Source: WRGA01 sp031553395
GTDB lineage: Bacteria > Bacteroidota > Bacteroidia > Bacteroidales > WRGA01
DNA length: 64,000 bases
Assembly (NCBI GenBank): GCA_031553395.1
Contig: JAVBLR010000001.1
Location: forward strand, 62,001-126,000
Direction: 5' to 3'
A program made the position numbers and the translations under genes. A model generated the notes under the pieces. That model had not been told where the DNA came from. It worked only from the letters and a program-made list of their open reading frames with translations, and searched no databases. Positions 35,380-44,619 of this stretch are shown in pieces. The first letter of the stretch is position 1. Each line of letters starts with the position of its first letter.

Positions 35380-36900
35380 ATGTTTACTCCATCAGATTTA
35401 CAGTTATTAGCAGAAAAAAAAATAAGCGAAGAAAGTGTTCGTTTACAGTTGGAGAATTTTAAGAAAGGTTTTCCTTTTTTGGAAATAATATCGTCGGCAT
35501 CTATCGGAAAAGGTATCTTGCAGATAGATGAAAAAATGCAAAATCAGTATATACAAATTTGGGATAAGTATTTGTCGAATAGTAAGCAAGTTGTAAAATT
35601 TGTTCCAGCGTCGGGTGCTGCAAGCAGGATGTTTAAGGATTTATTCGAATTTGTATCTTCTGAAAGGGAAAAGCCTGAAACCAGTTTTGAAAAGAAGTTT
35701 TTTGCCGAAATTGAAAAATTTGCTTTTTATGATGATTTGAACACCAATTGTCTCAAAAATGAAGGAAAAAGCATTCCTGATTTAATTCAGGATGGTAAAT
35801 ATAAAGCAGTAGTTACTAATTTATTGGCAGATAATGGATTGAATTATGGTAATTTACCTAAAGGACTACTTAAGTTTCACACCTATTCCGATGGAAACCG
35901 TACTGCTATGGAAGAACATTTGGCTGAAGGTGCAATGTATGCCAAGAATCAAGATGGAAATGTGAACATTCATTTTACGGTATCTCCTGAGCATAAACCT
36001 CTGTTTATCAATTTAGTTAAAGGTAAAAAAACAAAATATGAAGGTTTATATACGGTAAAATACGACATTTCATTCAGTGAACAAAAATCATCAACAGATA
36101 CGATTGCTGCGGATTCGGATAATAATCCGTTCAGGGAAAAAAGCGGAAAATTATTATTCCGTCCGGGAGGGCATGGCGCATTAATCGAAAATCTGAATGA
36201 TATTGATGCTGATGTTATTTTCATTAAAAATATTGATAATGTTGTTCCGGATCATTTCAAGGCCGATACCGTTTTATATAAAAAATTGATTGCAGGCGTA
36301 TTAATTTCAATTCAGCAAAAAATATTCGATTATCTGGATTTAATTGAAAGTGGAAGTTATACTTCAGAGCAAATCCGAGAAATTATTCATTTTGTGCAAA
36401 ATGAACTGAATATCCGGAATTCTGAGACTAAAATATTGGAAGATGCGGAATTGGTGCTTTATTTGAAATCGAAATTAGACAGGCCTCTGCGTGTTTGCGG
36501 AATGGTGAAAAATGTAGGTGAACCCGGAGGTGGCCCATTTTTTGCAGTAAATTCGGATGATACTATTTCTTTACAAATATTGGAAAGTTCGCAAATAGAT
36601 TTAAAAAATCCGGTAAAAAAAGAAATGTTTGAAAAAGGAACACATTTTAATCCGGTCGATTTGGTATGCGCAGTACGTAATAACAAAGGTGAAAAATATA
36701 ATTTACCTGATTTTGTAGATAAAAATACGGGATTTATTTCTATCAAATCAAAAGATGGAAAAGAACTGAAAGCTATGGAATTACCCGGCTTATGGAACGG
36801 TGCAATGTCTGATTGGAATACCATTTTTGTAGAAGTGCCTATCAGTACCTTTAATCCTGTAAAAACAGTAAATGATTTATTAAGAAGAGAACACCAATAA
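35380..36900 (+). CDS. DUF4301 family protein
   Basis: The 506-residue protein starts at the ATG at 35380 (MFTPSDLQLLAEKKIS); the in-frame TTG nine bases earlier is not needed. The conserved blocks FVPASGAASRMFKDLFEF (near residue 85), FHTYSDGNRTAMEEHLAEGA (near 167) and GMVKNVGEPGGGPFFAVNSD (near 380) identify DUF4301, a Bacteroidota family. The SGAASRM loop recalls sugar nucleotidyltransferase P-loops, but the reaction is unknown. It is followed after a heptamer hairpin by a GH13 gene on the same strand. Confidence 0.85.
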   Translation: MFTPSDLQLLAEKKISEESVRLQLENFKKGFPFLEIISSASIGKGILQIDEKMQNQYIQIWDKYLSNSKQVVKFVPASGAASRMFKDLFEFVSSEREKPETSFEKKFFAEIEKFAFYDDLNTNCLKNEGKSIPDLIQDGKYKAVVTNLLADNGLNYGNLPKGLLKFHTYSDGNRTAMEEHLAEGAMYAKNQDGNVNIHFTVSPEHKPLFINLVKGKKTKYEGLYTVKYDISFSEQKSSTDTIAADSDNNPFREKSGKLLFRPGGHGALIENLNDIDADVIFIKNIDNVVPDHFKADTVLYKKLIAGVLISIQQKIFDYLDLIESGSYTSEQIREIIHFVQNELNIRNSETKILEDAELVLYLKSKLDRPLRVCGMVKNVGEPGGGPFFAVNSDDTISLQILESSQIDLKNPVKKEMFEKGTHFNPVDLVCAVRNNKGEKYNLPDFVDKNTGFISIKSKDGKELKAMELPGLWNGAMSDWNTIFVEVPISTFNPVKTVNDLLRREHQ

Positions 36901-37011
36901 GTATTAAGTTTTAAGTATTGAGTTTTAAGTGGCTTTGCTGTAATGATTACAATTGGAGCTACCTCTGATAATTTTGAATGCACATTCCAAAACTTATAAC
37001 TCACAACTAAA
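36896..37011. repeat. Heptamer-word inverted element after the DUF4301 gene
   Basis: Left arm: AATAAGT, ATTAAGT, TTTAAGT, ATTGAGT, TTTAAGT at exact 7-base steps from 36896, the first overlapping the DUF4301 stop codon. Right arm: AACTTAT, AACTCAC, AACTAAA from 36991, which read on the other strand have the same AGTT core. About 60 bases separate the arms. The element ends five bases before the GH13 gene start. Confidence 0.65.
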
Positions 37012-37016
37012 AAAGT

Positions 37017-38717
37017 ATGGACAAAATAATAATATATCAAGTATTGCCACGCTTATTTGGTAATACAAACAATACCTGCAAAGCCAATGGCTCTTTGGAT
37101 AAAAACGGAACCGGAAAGTTTGCTGACTTTTCCAATGCCGCGTTGAAGAAAATCAAAAATATGGGTTTTTCCCATATTTGGTATACGGGAATTATCCGGC
37201 ATGCTTCCAAAACCGATTATTCGAAATTTGGCATTCCCAATAGCCATCCGGCTGTTGTAAAAGGAAATGCAGGTTCTCCGTATGCAATTATTGATTATTA
37301 TGATGTTTGTCCTGATTTAGCCCAAAATGTGGATAACCGGATGAAAGAATTTGAAGATTTGATTGCCCGGACACATAAACAAGGTTTGAAAGTTATTATG
37401 GATTTTGTTCCAAATCATGTGGCTCGTCAATATAAATCAATATCCAAACCACGAAATGTGAAAGATCTGGGAAAGGATGATGATGTAAATGTCGCATTTT
37501 GTCCGGATAATAATTTTTATTATATTCCAAATGAAGGGTTTGCCGGACAATTTGATTTATCAGCCGGTAAAGATTTGTATTACGAATATCCGGCCAAAGC
37601 AACTGGAAATGACCGATTTGATGCTTATCCTACGGTTAATGATTGGTACGAGACTGTAAAATTAAACTATGGAGTTGATTATGTAAATCGCCGTAAATAC
37701 TATTTTAATCCTGTTCCCAACACATGGAAAAAAATGCTGGATATTCTTTTGTTCTGGGCAGCAAAGGATGTGGATGCTTTTCGGTGTGATATGGCCGAAA
37801 TGGTTCCGGTAGAATTTTGGAGTTGGGCGATTCCGAAAGTAAAAGCAAAAAAGAAAAATATCTTGTTTATTGCAGAAGTCTACAATCCTCATGAATACAG
37901 GAATTATATAGAAATTGGGAAATTCGATTATTTATATGATAAGGTTGGGTTGTATGACACATTGCGTAATATTGTTTGCGGACATGATTTTGCATCGTCC
38001 ATATCCCGTTGTTGGCAACAATTAGGCGATATTCAGCATCAAATGCTTAATTTTCTGGAGAATCATGATGAACAACGGATTGCATCTGATTTTTTTGCAA
38101 AGAATCCGTTTGCAGCTGTTCCGGCCATGATTATTGCGGCAACAATGAATGTAAATCCTCTTATGATTTACAATGGGCAGGAATTAGGTGAAAGGGGAAT
38201 GGATAATGAAGGGTTTAGCGGAATAGATGGGCGAACAAGTATCTTCGATTATTGGTCGATGAAATCTGTTCGGGATTGGGTAAATAACAGCAATTTCGAT
38301 GAAGAAAAGTTATTACCCGATCAAAAAAAACTGAGAGACTTTTACATTCGGTTATTGAAACTTTGTAATTCGGAGAAAGCCATTAGTGAAGGACTATTCT
38401 ATGATTTAATGTATGCAAATTTTGAGAATCCCGATTTTAATCCGTTAAAACAATATGCTTATATCCGTACGAATGATGATAATATGTTGTTGATTGTCGT
38501 TAATTTTGAATCGGAAGATGTAAATATTTCAGTTAAAATACCGAAACATGCTTTTGATTTTTTCTTGATTTCCGAGAAAAAGAATGCGAATTGCAAAGAT
38601 TTATTATCGGGAGAGAGCAACAAACAAAACATCAAACCTGATGAAAAATTTTCTATGCATGTCCCAGCCTATTCCGGCAGAATATATAAATGGAAAAATC
38701 AGAAAAGGACAAATTAA
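37017..38717 (+). CDS. GH13 alpha-amylase family glycosidase
   Basis: The 566-residue protein carries the four GH13 regions: VIMDFVPNHV (near 126), DAFRCDMAEM with the catalytic Asp (near 251), FIAEVYNP with the acid/base Glu (near 283) and ENHDEQR with the transition-state Asp (near 348). The last 90 residues form the beta-sandwich domain C. No signal peptide is present, so it acts in the cytoplasm, for example on storage glycan or imported maltodextrins. The exact linkage cannot be read. It begins right after a heptamer element and ends just before another one. Confidence 0.9.
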   Translation: MDKIIIYQVLPRLFGNTNNTCKANGSLDKNGTGKFADFSNAALKKIKNMGFSHIWYTGIIRHASKTDYSKFGIPNSHPAVVKGNAGSPYAIIDYYDVCPDLAQNVDNRMKEFEDLIARTHKQGLKVIMDFVPNHVARQYKSISKPRNVKDLGKDDDVNVAFCPDNNFYYIPNEGFAGQFDLSAGKDLYYEYPAKATGNDRFDAYPTVNDWYETVKLNYGVDYVNRRKYYFNPVPNTWKKMLDILLFWAAKDVDAFRCDMAEMVPVEFWSWAIPKVKAKKKNILFIAEVYNPHEYRNYIEIGKFDYLYDKVGLYDTLRNIVCGHDFASSISRCWQQLGDIQHQMLNFLENHDEQRIASDFFAKNPFAAVPAMIIAATMNVNPLMIYNGQELGERGMDNEGFSGIDGRTSIFDYWSMKSVRDWVNNSNFDEEKLLPDQKKLRDFYIRLLKLCNSEKAISEGLFYDLMYANFENPDFNPLKQYAYIRTNDDNMLLIVVNFESEDVNISVKIPKHAFDFFLISEKKNANCKDLLSGESNKQNIKPDEKFSMHVPAYSGRIYKWKNQKRTN

Positions 38718-38722
38718 ATTCA

Positions 38723-38789
38723 ATGATCTAATGTCTTAATATGCCAATGTGCCAATGAATAGAGCACATTTATGATAATTGGCACATTA
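38723..38789. repeat. Octamer-word inverted element after the GH13 gene
   Basis: ATGATCTA, ATGTCTTA, ATATGCCA, ATGTGCCA, ATGAATAG follow at exact 8-base steps from 38723. AATGTGCCAAT (38746-38756) pairs perfectly with ATTGGCACATT (38778-38788), an 11-bp stem with a 21-base loop. It starts five bases after the GH13 stop. Confidence 0.65.
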
Positions 38790-38825
38790 AATTCCCCAAA
38801 GCCACATATTAACCTTATTTTTTCG

Positions 38826-38833
38826 TACCTTTG
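38826..38833 (+). promoter_or_regulatory. -7 element for typA
   Basis: TACCTTTG matches TAnnTTTG, 19 bases before the ATG at 38853. No convincing -33 TTTG is found. Confidence 0.55.
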
Positions 38834-38852
38834 CACCCCAAAAAAATAATAT

Positions 38853-40652
38853 ATGCAAAAAATAAGGAACATTGCGATTATTGCGCATGTTGACCATGGC
38901 AAGACAACTTTAGTAGATAAAATGCTTTTAGCCGGACACTTGTTTCGAGAGAACCAACAATCCGGAGAACTTATCCTCGATAACAACGACCTTGAGCGAG
39001 AAAGAGGAATTACCATCCTTTCCAAAAATGTTTCCATTACATACGAAGGTTATAAAATCAATATTATAGATACTCCCGGGCACGCTGATTTCGGAGGAGA
39101 AGTAGAGCGTGTTTTGAATATGGCAGATGGTTGCATCTTGTTGGTAGATGCTTTTGAAGGTCCGATGCCACAGACTCGTTTTGTATTGCAAAAAGCATTG
39201 CAGCTGGGACTGAAACCAATTGTGGTAATCAATAAGGTTGATAAACCCAATTGCCGTCCGGAGGAAGTGCAGGAAATGGTTTTTGATTTGATGTTCAGCT
39301 TGGAGGCTACCGAAGAACAGTTGGATTTTCCAACAATTTACGGTTCGGCTAAGCAAGGTTGGATGTCTGACGATTGGAAAACTCCGAAAGATAATATTTT
39401 CACTTTGTTGGATACGATTGTAAAGCATATTCCGGCACCCAAAAAATTAGATGGAATTCCACAAATGTTGATTACTTCGCTTGATTATTCTTCGTATGTT
39501 GGCCGTATTGCAGTAGGTCGTATTCATAAAGGAGCATTAAGAGAAGGAATGGATGTGGCGCTCTGTAAAAGAGATGGTTCGATGGTTAAATCCCGCATCA
39601 AGGAACTACATGTCTTTGAGGGACTTGGGCGTACACGAATTGATAAGGTTTCTTCCGGAGATATTTGTGCATTGGTTGGTATTGATGGTTTTGAAATTGG
39701 TGATACAATTACAGATATTCAGAATCCGGAACCGCTTGACCCTATTGCTATTGATGAACCGACAATGAGTATGGTTTTTACCATTAATGATAGTCCTTTC
39801 TTTGGAAAAGATGGTAAATACGTTACCTCGCGCCATATTCACGAACGATTGATGAAAGAATTGGACAAGAACCTAGCCTTGCGTGTCGAAAAATCGGAAA
39901 CTGCTGATATCTGGACTGTTTTTGGACGAGGTGTTTTGCATCTTTCTGTATTAATTGAAACTATGCGTCGTGAAGGTTATGAGCTGCAAGTAGGACAACC
40001 TCAGGTAATTATCAAGGAAATTGCTGCCGAAAAATGCGAACCTATTGAACAATTGACTATTAATCTTCCGGATGAATATTCAAGTAAAATTATTGATATG
40101 GTAACTCGCCGGAAAGGTGAATTGCTTTCTATGGAACGTCAGGGAGAACGTGTACACATGGAGTTTACCATTCCTTCGCGTGGTATTATCGGATTAAGAA
40201 ACAATGTATTGACAGCTTCAGCCGGAGAGGCAATTATGGCACATCGCTTTTTGGAATATCAACCTTGGAAGGGGCATATCGAACGACGAGTAAACGGGTC
40301 GATTATTTGCATGGAAACTGGAACTGCATTTGCTTATGCAATTGATAAATTGCAAGATCGGGGAAAGTTTTTTGTTTATCCGCAAGAAGATGTATATGCT
40401 GGACAAGTAGTTGGGGAGCATTCCAAAGAAGGAGACTTGGTTGTGAATGTTACAAAGTCAAAAAAACTAACAAATATGCGGGCATCCGGTGCCGATGATA
40501 AAGTAAAATTAACTCCACCTATCGTTTTCAGTTTGGAGGAAGCATTGGAGTATATCCGGGAAGATGAATATGTTGAAGTTACGCCTCATCACATGCGTCT
40601 GAGGAAAATTATCTTAGATGAAAATGAGCGAAAAAGAATAGCAAAAAAATAA
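38853..40652 (+). CDS. typA: Ribosome-associated GTPase TypA/BipA
   Basis: The 599-residue translational GTPase has G1 at AHVDHGKTT (residues 10-18), the switch motif RERGITILSKN, G3 at DTPGHADFGG (near 72) and G4 at NKVDKP (near 129). Its C-terminal domain includes IMAHRFLEYQPWKGHIERRV, specific to TypA and not EF-G or LepA. It binds the 70S ribosome and helps 50S assembly and stress or cold growth. Length is standard. The promoter element directly upstream and the hairpin element downstream suggest a single-gene transcript. Confidence 0.97.
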   Translation: MQKIRNIAIIAHVDHGKTTLVDKMLLAGHLFRENQQSGELILDNNDLERERGITILSKNVSITYEGYKINIIDTPGHADFGGEVERVLNMADGCILLVDAFEGPMPQTRFVLQKALQLGLKPIVVINKVDKPNCRPEEVQEMVFDLMFSLEATEEQLDFPTIYGSAKQGWMSDDWKTPKDNIFTLLDTIVKHIPAPKKLDGIPQMLITSLDYSSYVGRIAVGRIHKGALREGMDVALCKRDGSMVKSRIKELHVFEGLGRTRIDKVSSGDICALVGIDGFEIGDTITDIQNPEPLDPIAIDEPTMSMVFTINDSPFFGKDGKYVTSRHIHERLMKELDKNLALRVEKSETADIWTVFGRGVLHLSVLIETMRREGYELQVGQPQVIIKEIAAEKCEPIEQLTINLPDEYSSKIIDMVTRRKGELLSMERQGERVHMEFTIPSRGIIGLRNNVLTASAGEAIMAHRFLEYQPWKGHIERRVNGSIICMETGTAFAYAIDKLQDRGKFFVYPQEDVYAGQVVGEHSKEGDLVVNVTKSKKLTNMRASGADDKVKLTPPIVFSLEEALEYIREDEYVEVTPHHMRLRKIILDENERKRIAKK

Positions 40653-40705
40653 TTAAAAAAGCAACCATTTCCTATCTTTGGAGATGGTTGTTTTTTTATT
40701 TTTGT

Positions 40706-40972
40706 ATTGGCACCGATATAAAGATTTTTCAAATTCCGATTTATGTCCCCGGAGGGGGCAAATATGAATAACCGCGGGTGAAACCCGTGGTACACGAATA
40801 CCCGGATTACCAACAACCCCAAAGGGGTTGAATATTGTATTGAAAGTTCGCCCCCTTCGGGGACGTAGTAGTGTGGGATTGCTCCACGCCACGGGTTTCA
40901 CCCATGGTTATTCATATTTGCCCCCTCCGGGGACATACTTAGGCTCAAAACATTCATAACGGACTCAATTTG
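40706..40972. repeat. Long intergenic hairpin element copy C with terminal inverted repeats
   Basis: The left end ATTGGCACCGATATAAAGAT (40706-40725) and right end (40952-40972, minus strand CAAATTGAGTCCGTTATGAA) match the ends of the elements at 12767 and 22969 in the opposite orientation. Inside are 48-base arms (40743-40790 and 40889-40936) complementary at 46 of 48 positions, carrying GTCCCCGGAGGGGGC and CGGGTGAAACCCG. A central small palindrome CAACCCCAAAGGGGTTG lies at 40814-40830. It occupies nearly all of the gene-free 40653-41000 between typA and the S41 peptidase gene. Confidence 0.75.
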
Positions 40973-41000
40973 AATCATTTTTTTTTCAATTTATTAACAT

Positions 41001-42338
41001 ATGAAGAAAACAAGCTTGTTCATTATTGCAATTATTTATATAGCTGCATTTAATGCAAACGCACAGAATCAGAAATTATCGAGAAATGAGGTTGTTAATG
41101 ATATAGATACGATGCTTTTTCTAATAAACGAGATTCATCCGAATATGTTTGCAGTATGTCCCGAAAGCAAATTCTACGCAGAAGTAGAAAAGGTTAAAGT
41201 ACAACTTCCAGATTCGATGGATATTTTCGGAGTATATAAGGAATTAGAGCCATTGACTGTATTATTAGGAGACGGACATACAGTTTTAAATTTTCCCAGA
41301 AACCGTTTTACTGGAGAAGAAGCAGTATTTCCCTTATCAGTAACTGTCAATTCAAATGATTCGACCATTACAACTAGTCGTGCATATACCATAGAAGACA
41401 TTACTATCCCTTCAGGTGCAAAGATTCTTTTGATAAATGAAATGCCATACAAAAACATTATCGAGGAAATGCTGAGATATCATAGCGGCGAGAGGATATT
41501 CTTCAGATTGGAGAAAACATCCGTCAATTTTTCAGATATTTTATATATACTTTACCCTTCTGAGAAATTCGAAATAGAATATAGCTATAATGGCAGAATA
41601 TTCAAAGAAATAATAAATGCTATTCCTCGTAAAAATGTCCAAAATGATCTTGTAATGCAACTGTATGCTCCTCCACTGTATTCTTATGTGATAGACAAGG
41701 AGAAAAATGTTGCCATATTTACAATAAAATCACTGACAGGAAAAAAAAAGGAATTCGAACAAATGGTAGAACAAATGTTTGCTGAGATAAAAAGCCAACA
41801 TATCGGTAACCTGATTGTTGACCTGAGATATAACGGTGGCGGTAGTTCGGATATGGGTGATATCCTTATAAGTTATCTTGTTAACAAGCCATTCAATCAA
41901 TTTTGTAAATCTGAAATAAAAGTAAGCAAGACTGTAAAGTCTATGGGTGTGGACCTTCCTGATTCGATAGGTATTTTAACTGCCGATACTACCAATTATA
42001 TTGTCTTTATCAATCCAAAACCGGAAGAAGAACGCTATACTGGTAATGTATATGTATTGACCAGTCACATGACATTTTCTTCAGCATCCAGTTTAGCTTG
42101 GTTGCTCAAACAATCGGGCGTTGCGAAAATAGTAGGTGAAGAAACTGGCGGGATGTCAATTTCATACGGCAATATAGTAAGGAAAAAATTACCGGCATCA
42201 GGCATAACATTGGCAGTATCCTTTGCACAGATGTATTTAACAGGCAGTGATGAAAACAATATACACGGAGTTTTACCCGATTTTCCGGTTGATTCTACCG
42301 ATGCGCTCGATAAAGCACTAAAGCTTATAGAAAACTAG
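41001..42338 (+). CDS. S41 family peptidase (C-terminal processing type)
   Basis: The 445-residue protein has a signal peptide (residues 1-21, ending NANAQ). A helical N-terminal part and PDZ-like middle precede the S41 protease domain. That domain shows NLIVDLRYNGGGSSDMGDIL (near residues 272-291), the probable nucleophile Ser in LTSHMTFSSASSLAWLLKQS (near 358) and VGEETGGMSISYGNIV (near 378). It should act in the periplasm on protein C-termini or damaged proteins. A catalytic Lys is not obvious to me in the C-terminal part, so activity should not be assumed. A terminator follows. Confidence 0.85.
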   Translation: MKKTSLFIIAIIYIAAFNANAQNQKLSRNEVVNDIDTMLFLINEIHPNMFAVCPESKFYAEVEKVKVQLPDSMDIFGVYKELEPLTVLLGDGHTVLNFPRNRFTGEEAVFPLSVTVNSNDSTITTSRAYTIEDITIPSGAKILLINEMPYKNIIEEMLRYHSGERIFFRLEKTSVNFSDILYILYPSEKFEIEYSYNGRIFKEIINAIPRKNVQNDLVMQLYAPPLYSYVIDKEKNVAIFTIKSLTGKKKEFEQMVEQMFAEIKSQHIGNLIVDLRYNGGGSSDMGDILISYLVNKPFNQFCKSEIKVSKTVKSMGVDLPDSIGILTADTTNYIVFINPKPEEERYTGNVYVLTSHMTFSSASSLAWLLKQSGVAKIVGEETGGMSISYGNIVRKKLPASGITLAVSFAQMYLTGSDENNIHGVLPDFPVDSTDALDKALKLIEN

Positions 42339-42348
42339 ATAAAGAATG

Positions 42349-42380
42349 AAAAAGAGCTATTTTAAAAGTAGTTCTTTTTT
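42349..42380 (+). terminator. Terminator after the S41 peptidase gene
   Basis: AAAAAGAGCTATTT and AGTAGTTCTTTTTT pair with one G-T wobble around a 4-base loop and end in a T-run, 11 bases after the stop codon. Confidence 0.7.
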
Positions 42381-42837
42381 GTTTAATAACTAAACAAAAT
42401 CAACAAAAGATATTTTACATTATTTCAAGTAATTAAAAGCAGTTTGCTTTGTGTGATTAATTGTAATGATCGTATTGAAGGCTGATTATGTTGATTGCTT
42501 ATGTAAATTACAATTTTCGTATAACGATATTTTGGAACAAAATAATTGATATTTTTCAAATTTTATCTTAGTAACTTAGTACTTAGCATATTGTAATTTA
42601 TTCTATAAAAAGATGCAACTTTCGTATAAAATACACCGTCTTTTTTATACTTTTACAAACATTTTTATTCGTTTTGGCATCATTTTTATTTTTTTAATGT
42701 TTAGCCAATATTCCAATTGTTGATTTTCAGACTATTACTGTATACTGAAAATACAATAATCTATCTATCTTAATCTTGAGTCTCTTTTTTAGGAATTTGA
42801 GATGTCTTCTGTTCGATAAAGAAAAAAACAATATATA
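42381..42837. other. AT-rich gene-free stretch upstream of recJ
   Basis: No open frame, RNA gene or strong hairpin can be supported. One trace of iterated words is present: CTTAGTAA (42567), CTTAGTAC (42575), TTAGCATA (42583) at 8-base steps, without an inverted partner. CTTTCGTATAA/CTTTTTTATA-like stretches are simple AT-rich sequence. Confidence 0.4.
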
Positions 42838-44565
42838 ATGATTAACAAATGGAAAATCAAAACCCTTACACATGAACAAGAAAAGATAAAGGATAATTTG
42901 GCTAAAGAATTGGGTGTCAATCCTATTCTTTGTAAGCTATTGGTAGAGCGGAATATTTGTACTTTCGAAGAGGCTAAGTATTTCTTTCGTCCTGAGCTTA
43001 GTCATTTGCACAATCCTTTTCTGATGAATGACATGGATAAGGCCGTAAAAAGGCTAACTGAGGCTTTAAGCGAAAATGAGAGAATATTGATTTATGGAGA
43101 TTATGATGTAGATGGAACTACTGCTGTTGCGTTAGTTTATAAGTTCCTACAGGAATTTTCTTCAAAAATAGAATTCTATATTCCGGATCGTTACAGCGAG
43201 GGATATGGTGTTTCATTTAAAGGCATTGATTATGCTGTAGAAAATGATTTCAAGTTAATTATCTGCTTGGATTGCGGAATTAAAGCCATTGAGAAAGTAA
43301 AATACGCTAAAGAAAAAGGCGTAGACTTTATTATCTGCGACCATCATAAGCCTGATGATATTCTTCCTGATGCCGTTGCTGTACTTAACTCCAAACGGGT
43401 GGATAGTACGTATCCCGATGATAACTTGTCGGGGTGTGGCGTAGGCTTTAAATTAATGCAAGCTTTAGCATTGGACAACAATATCGAATTTTCCCGGCTT
43501 GAGCCATTGCTAGATTTAGTAGCAGTCAGTGTAGCTTCCGATATAGTGCCGATTATGGGCGAAAACCGCATTCTTACTTATTATGGCTTAAAACAACTCA
43601 ATTCCAACCCGAGTGTAGGGCTGAAAAGTATTATTGAAGTCTGTGGATTACAAGATTCGGAAATCAGCATAAGTGATATTGTATTCAAAATTGGACCGAG
43701 GATTAATGCCTCAGGACGTATCGAATCGGGTAGGGAAGCTGTAGAATTGTTGATTTCCAAAGATTTGACATTTGCCCGTGAAAAAAGTGGTAATATCAAT
43801 CAATACAATGATACTCGCCGCGAATTGGATAAAAATATCACAATCGAGGCAAATGCAGTTCTTGAAGAGGCTGATTTTACCAATAGTTCTCGTAAATCAA
43901 TCGTTGTTTATAATCAGGAATGGCACAAAGGAGTAATCGGAATTGTGGCTTCCCGCTTGTCGGAAGAATATTACCGTCCAACTATTGTACTTACCAAATC
44001 CGGAGACCTAATTACCGGTTCTGCCCGTTCGGTTCCGGGATTTGATATTTACAAGGCAATTGATTCGTGTCGCGATTTATTGGAAAATTTTGGTGGACAC
44101 ATGTATGCAGCAGGACTTTCGCTTCGGGAGGAAAATCTGGAAAAATTTAAAACTCGTTTTGAAGAATTTGTTACCAACAATATTGATCCCGAACAATTGA
44201 TTCCCCAAATCGAGATTGATTCCATACTTGATTTCAAAGATATTACTCCAAAATTTTTCAAAATATTGAAACAATTCAATCCGTTTGGCCCCGAAAATAT
44301 GAAGCCTGTATTTTGTACCAAGCGCGTATTTGATTATGGTAGCAGCCGTTTAGTTGGAAAAGATCAAAAGCACTTGAGGTTGGAAGTAATCGATAATAAA
44401 TCTGAAAACATCATGACCGGGATTGCTTTTGGAATGCACTTCCACAATGAGCATATTAAGTCGTTAAAGCCTTTTGATGTTTGTTACACCGTTGAAGAAA
44501 ATACATTCAATGGAAAAACAACATTGCAACTGATGGTGAGAGACATTAGACCTTCTGATAGTTAA
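42838..44565 (+). CDS. recJ: Single-stranded-DNA-specific exonuclease RecJ
   Basis: The 575-residue protein degrades single-stranded DNA 5' to 3' during recombination and repair. The DHH phosphoesterase motifs are visible: motif I YGDYDVDGTTAVALVY (near residue 86), LIICLDCGIKA (near 141), DHH in FIICDHHKPDD (near 166), and the GxGR-like INASGRIESG (near 296). DHHA1-region features GGHMYAAGLSL (near 419) follow, then the OB fold. Length is standard. A second repair helicase, recQ, lies 1 kb downstream, with a GNAT fusion gene between. Confidence 0.96.
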   Translation: MINKWKIKTLTHEQEKIKDNLAKELGVNPILCKLLVERNICTFEEAKYFFRPELSHLHNPFLMNDMDKAVKRLTEALSENERILIYGDYDVDGTTAVALVYKFLQEFSSKIEFYIPDRYSEGYGVSFKGIDYAVENDFKLIICLDCGIKAIEKVKYAKEKGVDFIICDHHKPDDILPDAVAVLNSKRVDSTYPDDNLSGCGVGFKLMQALALDNNIEFSRLEPLLDLVAVSVASDIVPIMGENRILTYYGLKQLNSNPSVGLKSIIEVCGLQDSEISISDIVFKIGPRINASGRIESGREAVELLISKDLTFAREKSGNINQYNDTRRELDKNITIEANAVLEEADFTNSSRKSIVVYNQEWHKGVIGIVASRLSEEYYRPTIVLTKSGDLITGSARSVPGFDIYKAIDSCRDLLENFGGHMYAAGLSLREENLEKFKTRFEEFVTNNIDPEQLIPQIEIDSILDFKDITPKFFKILKQFNPFGPENMKPVFCTKRVFDYGSSRLVGKDQKHLRLEVIDNKSENIMTGIAFGMHFHNEHIKSLKPFDVCYTVEENTFNGKTTLQLMVRDIRPSDS

Positions 44566-44619
44566 GAGTTGGATGGTGTGAATTATAAATTCTGATATTT
44601 TTCATTTTAGAGTTACAAT

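Noticed and set aside
42381..42837. A gene in the long gap before recJ
   Set aside because: All six frames are short and AT-rich, with no start context or protein-like composition.
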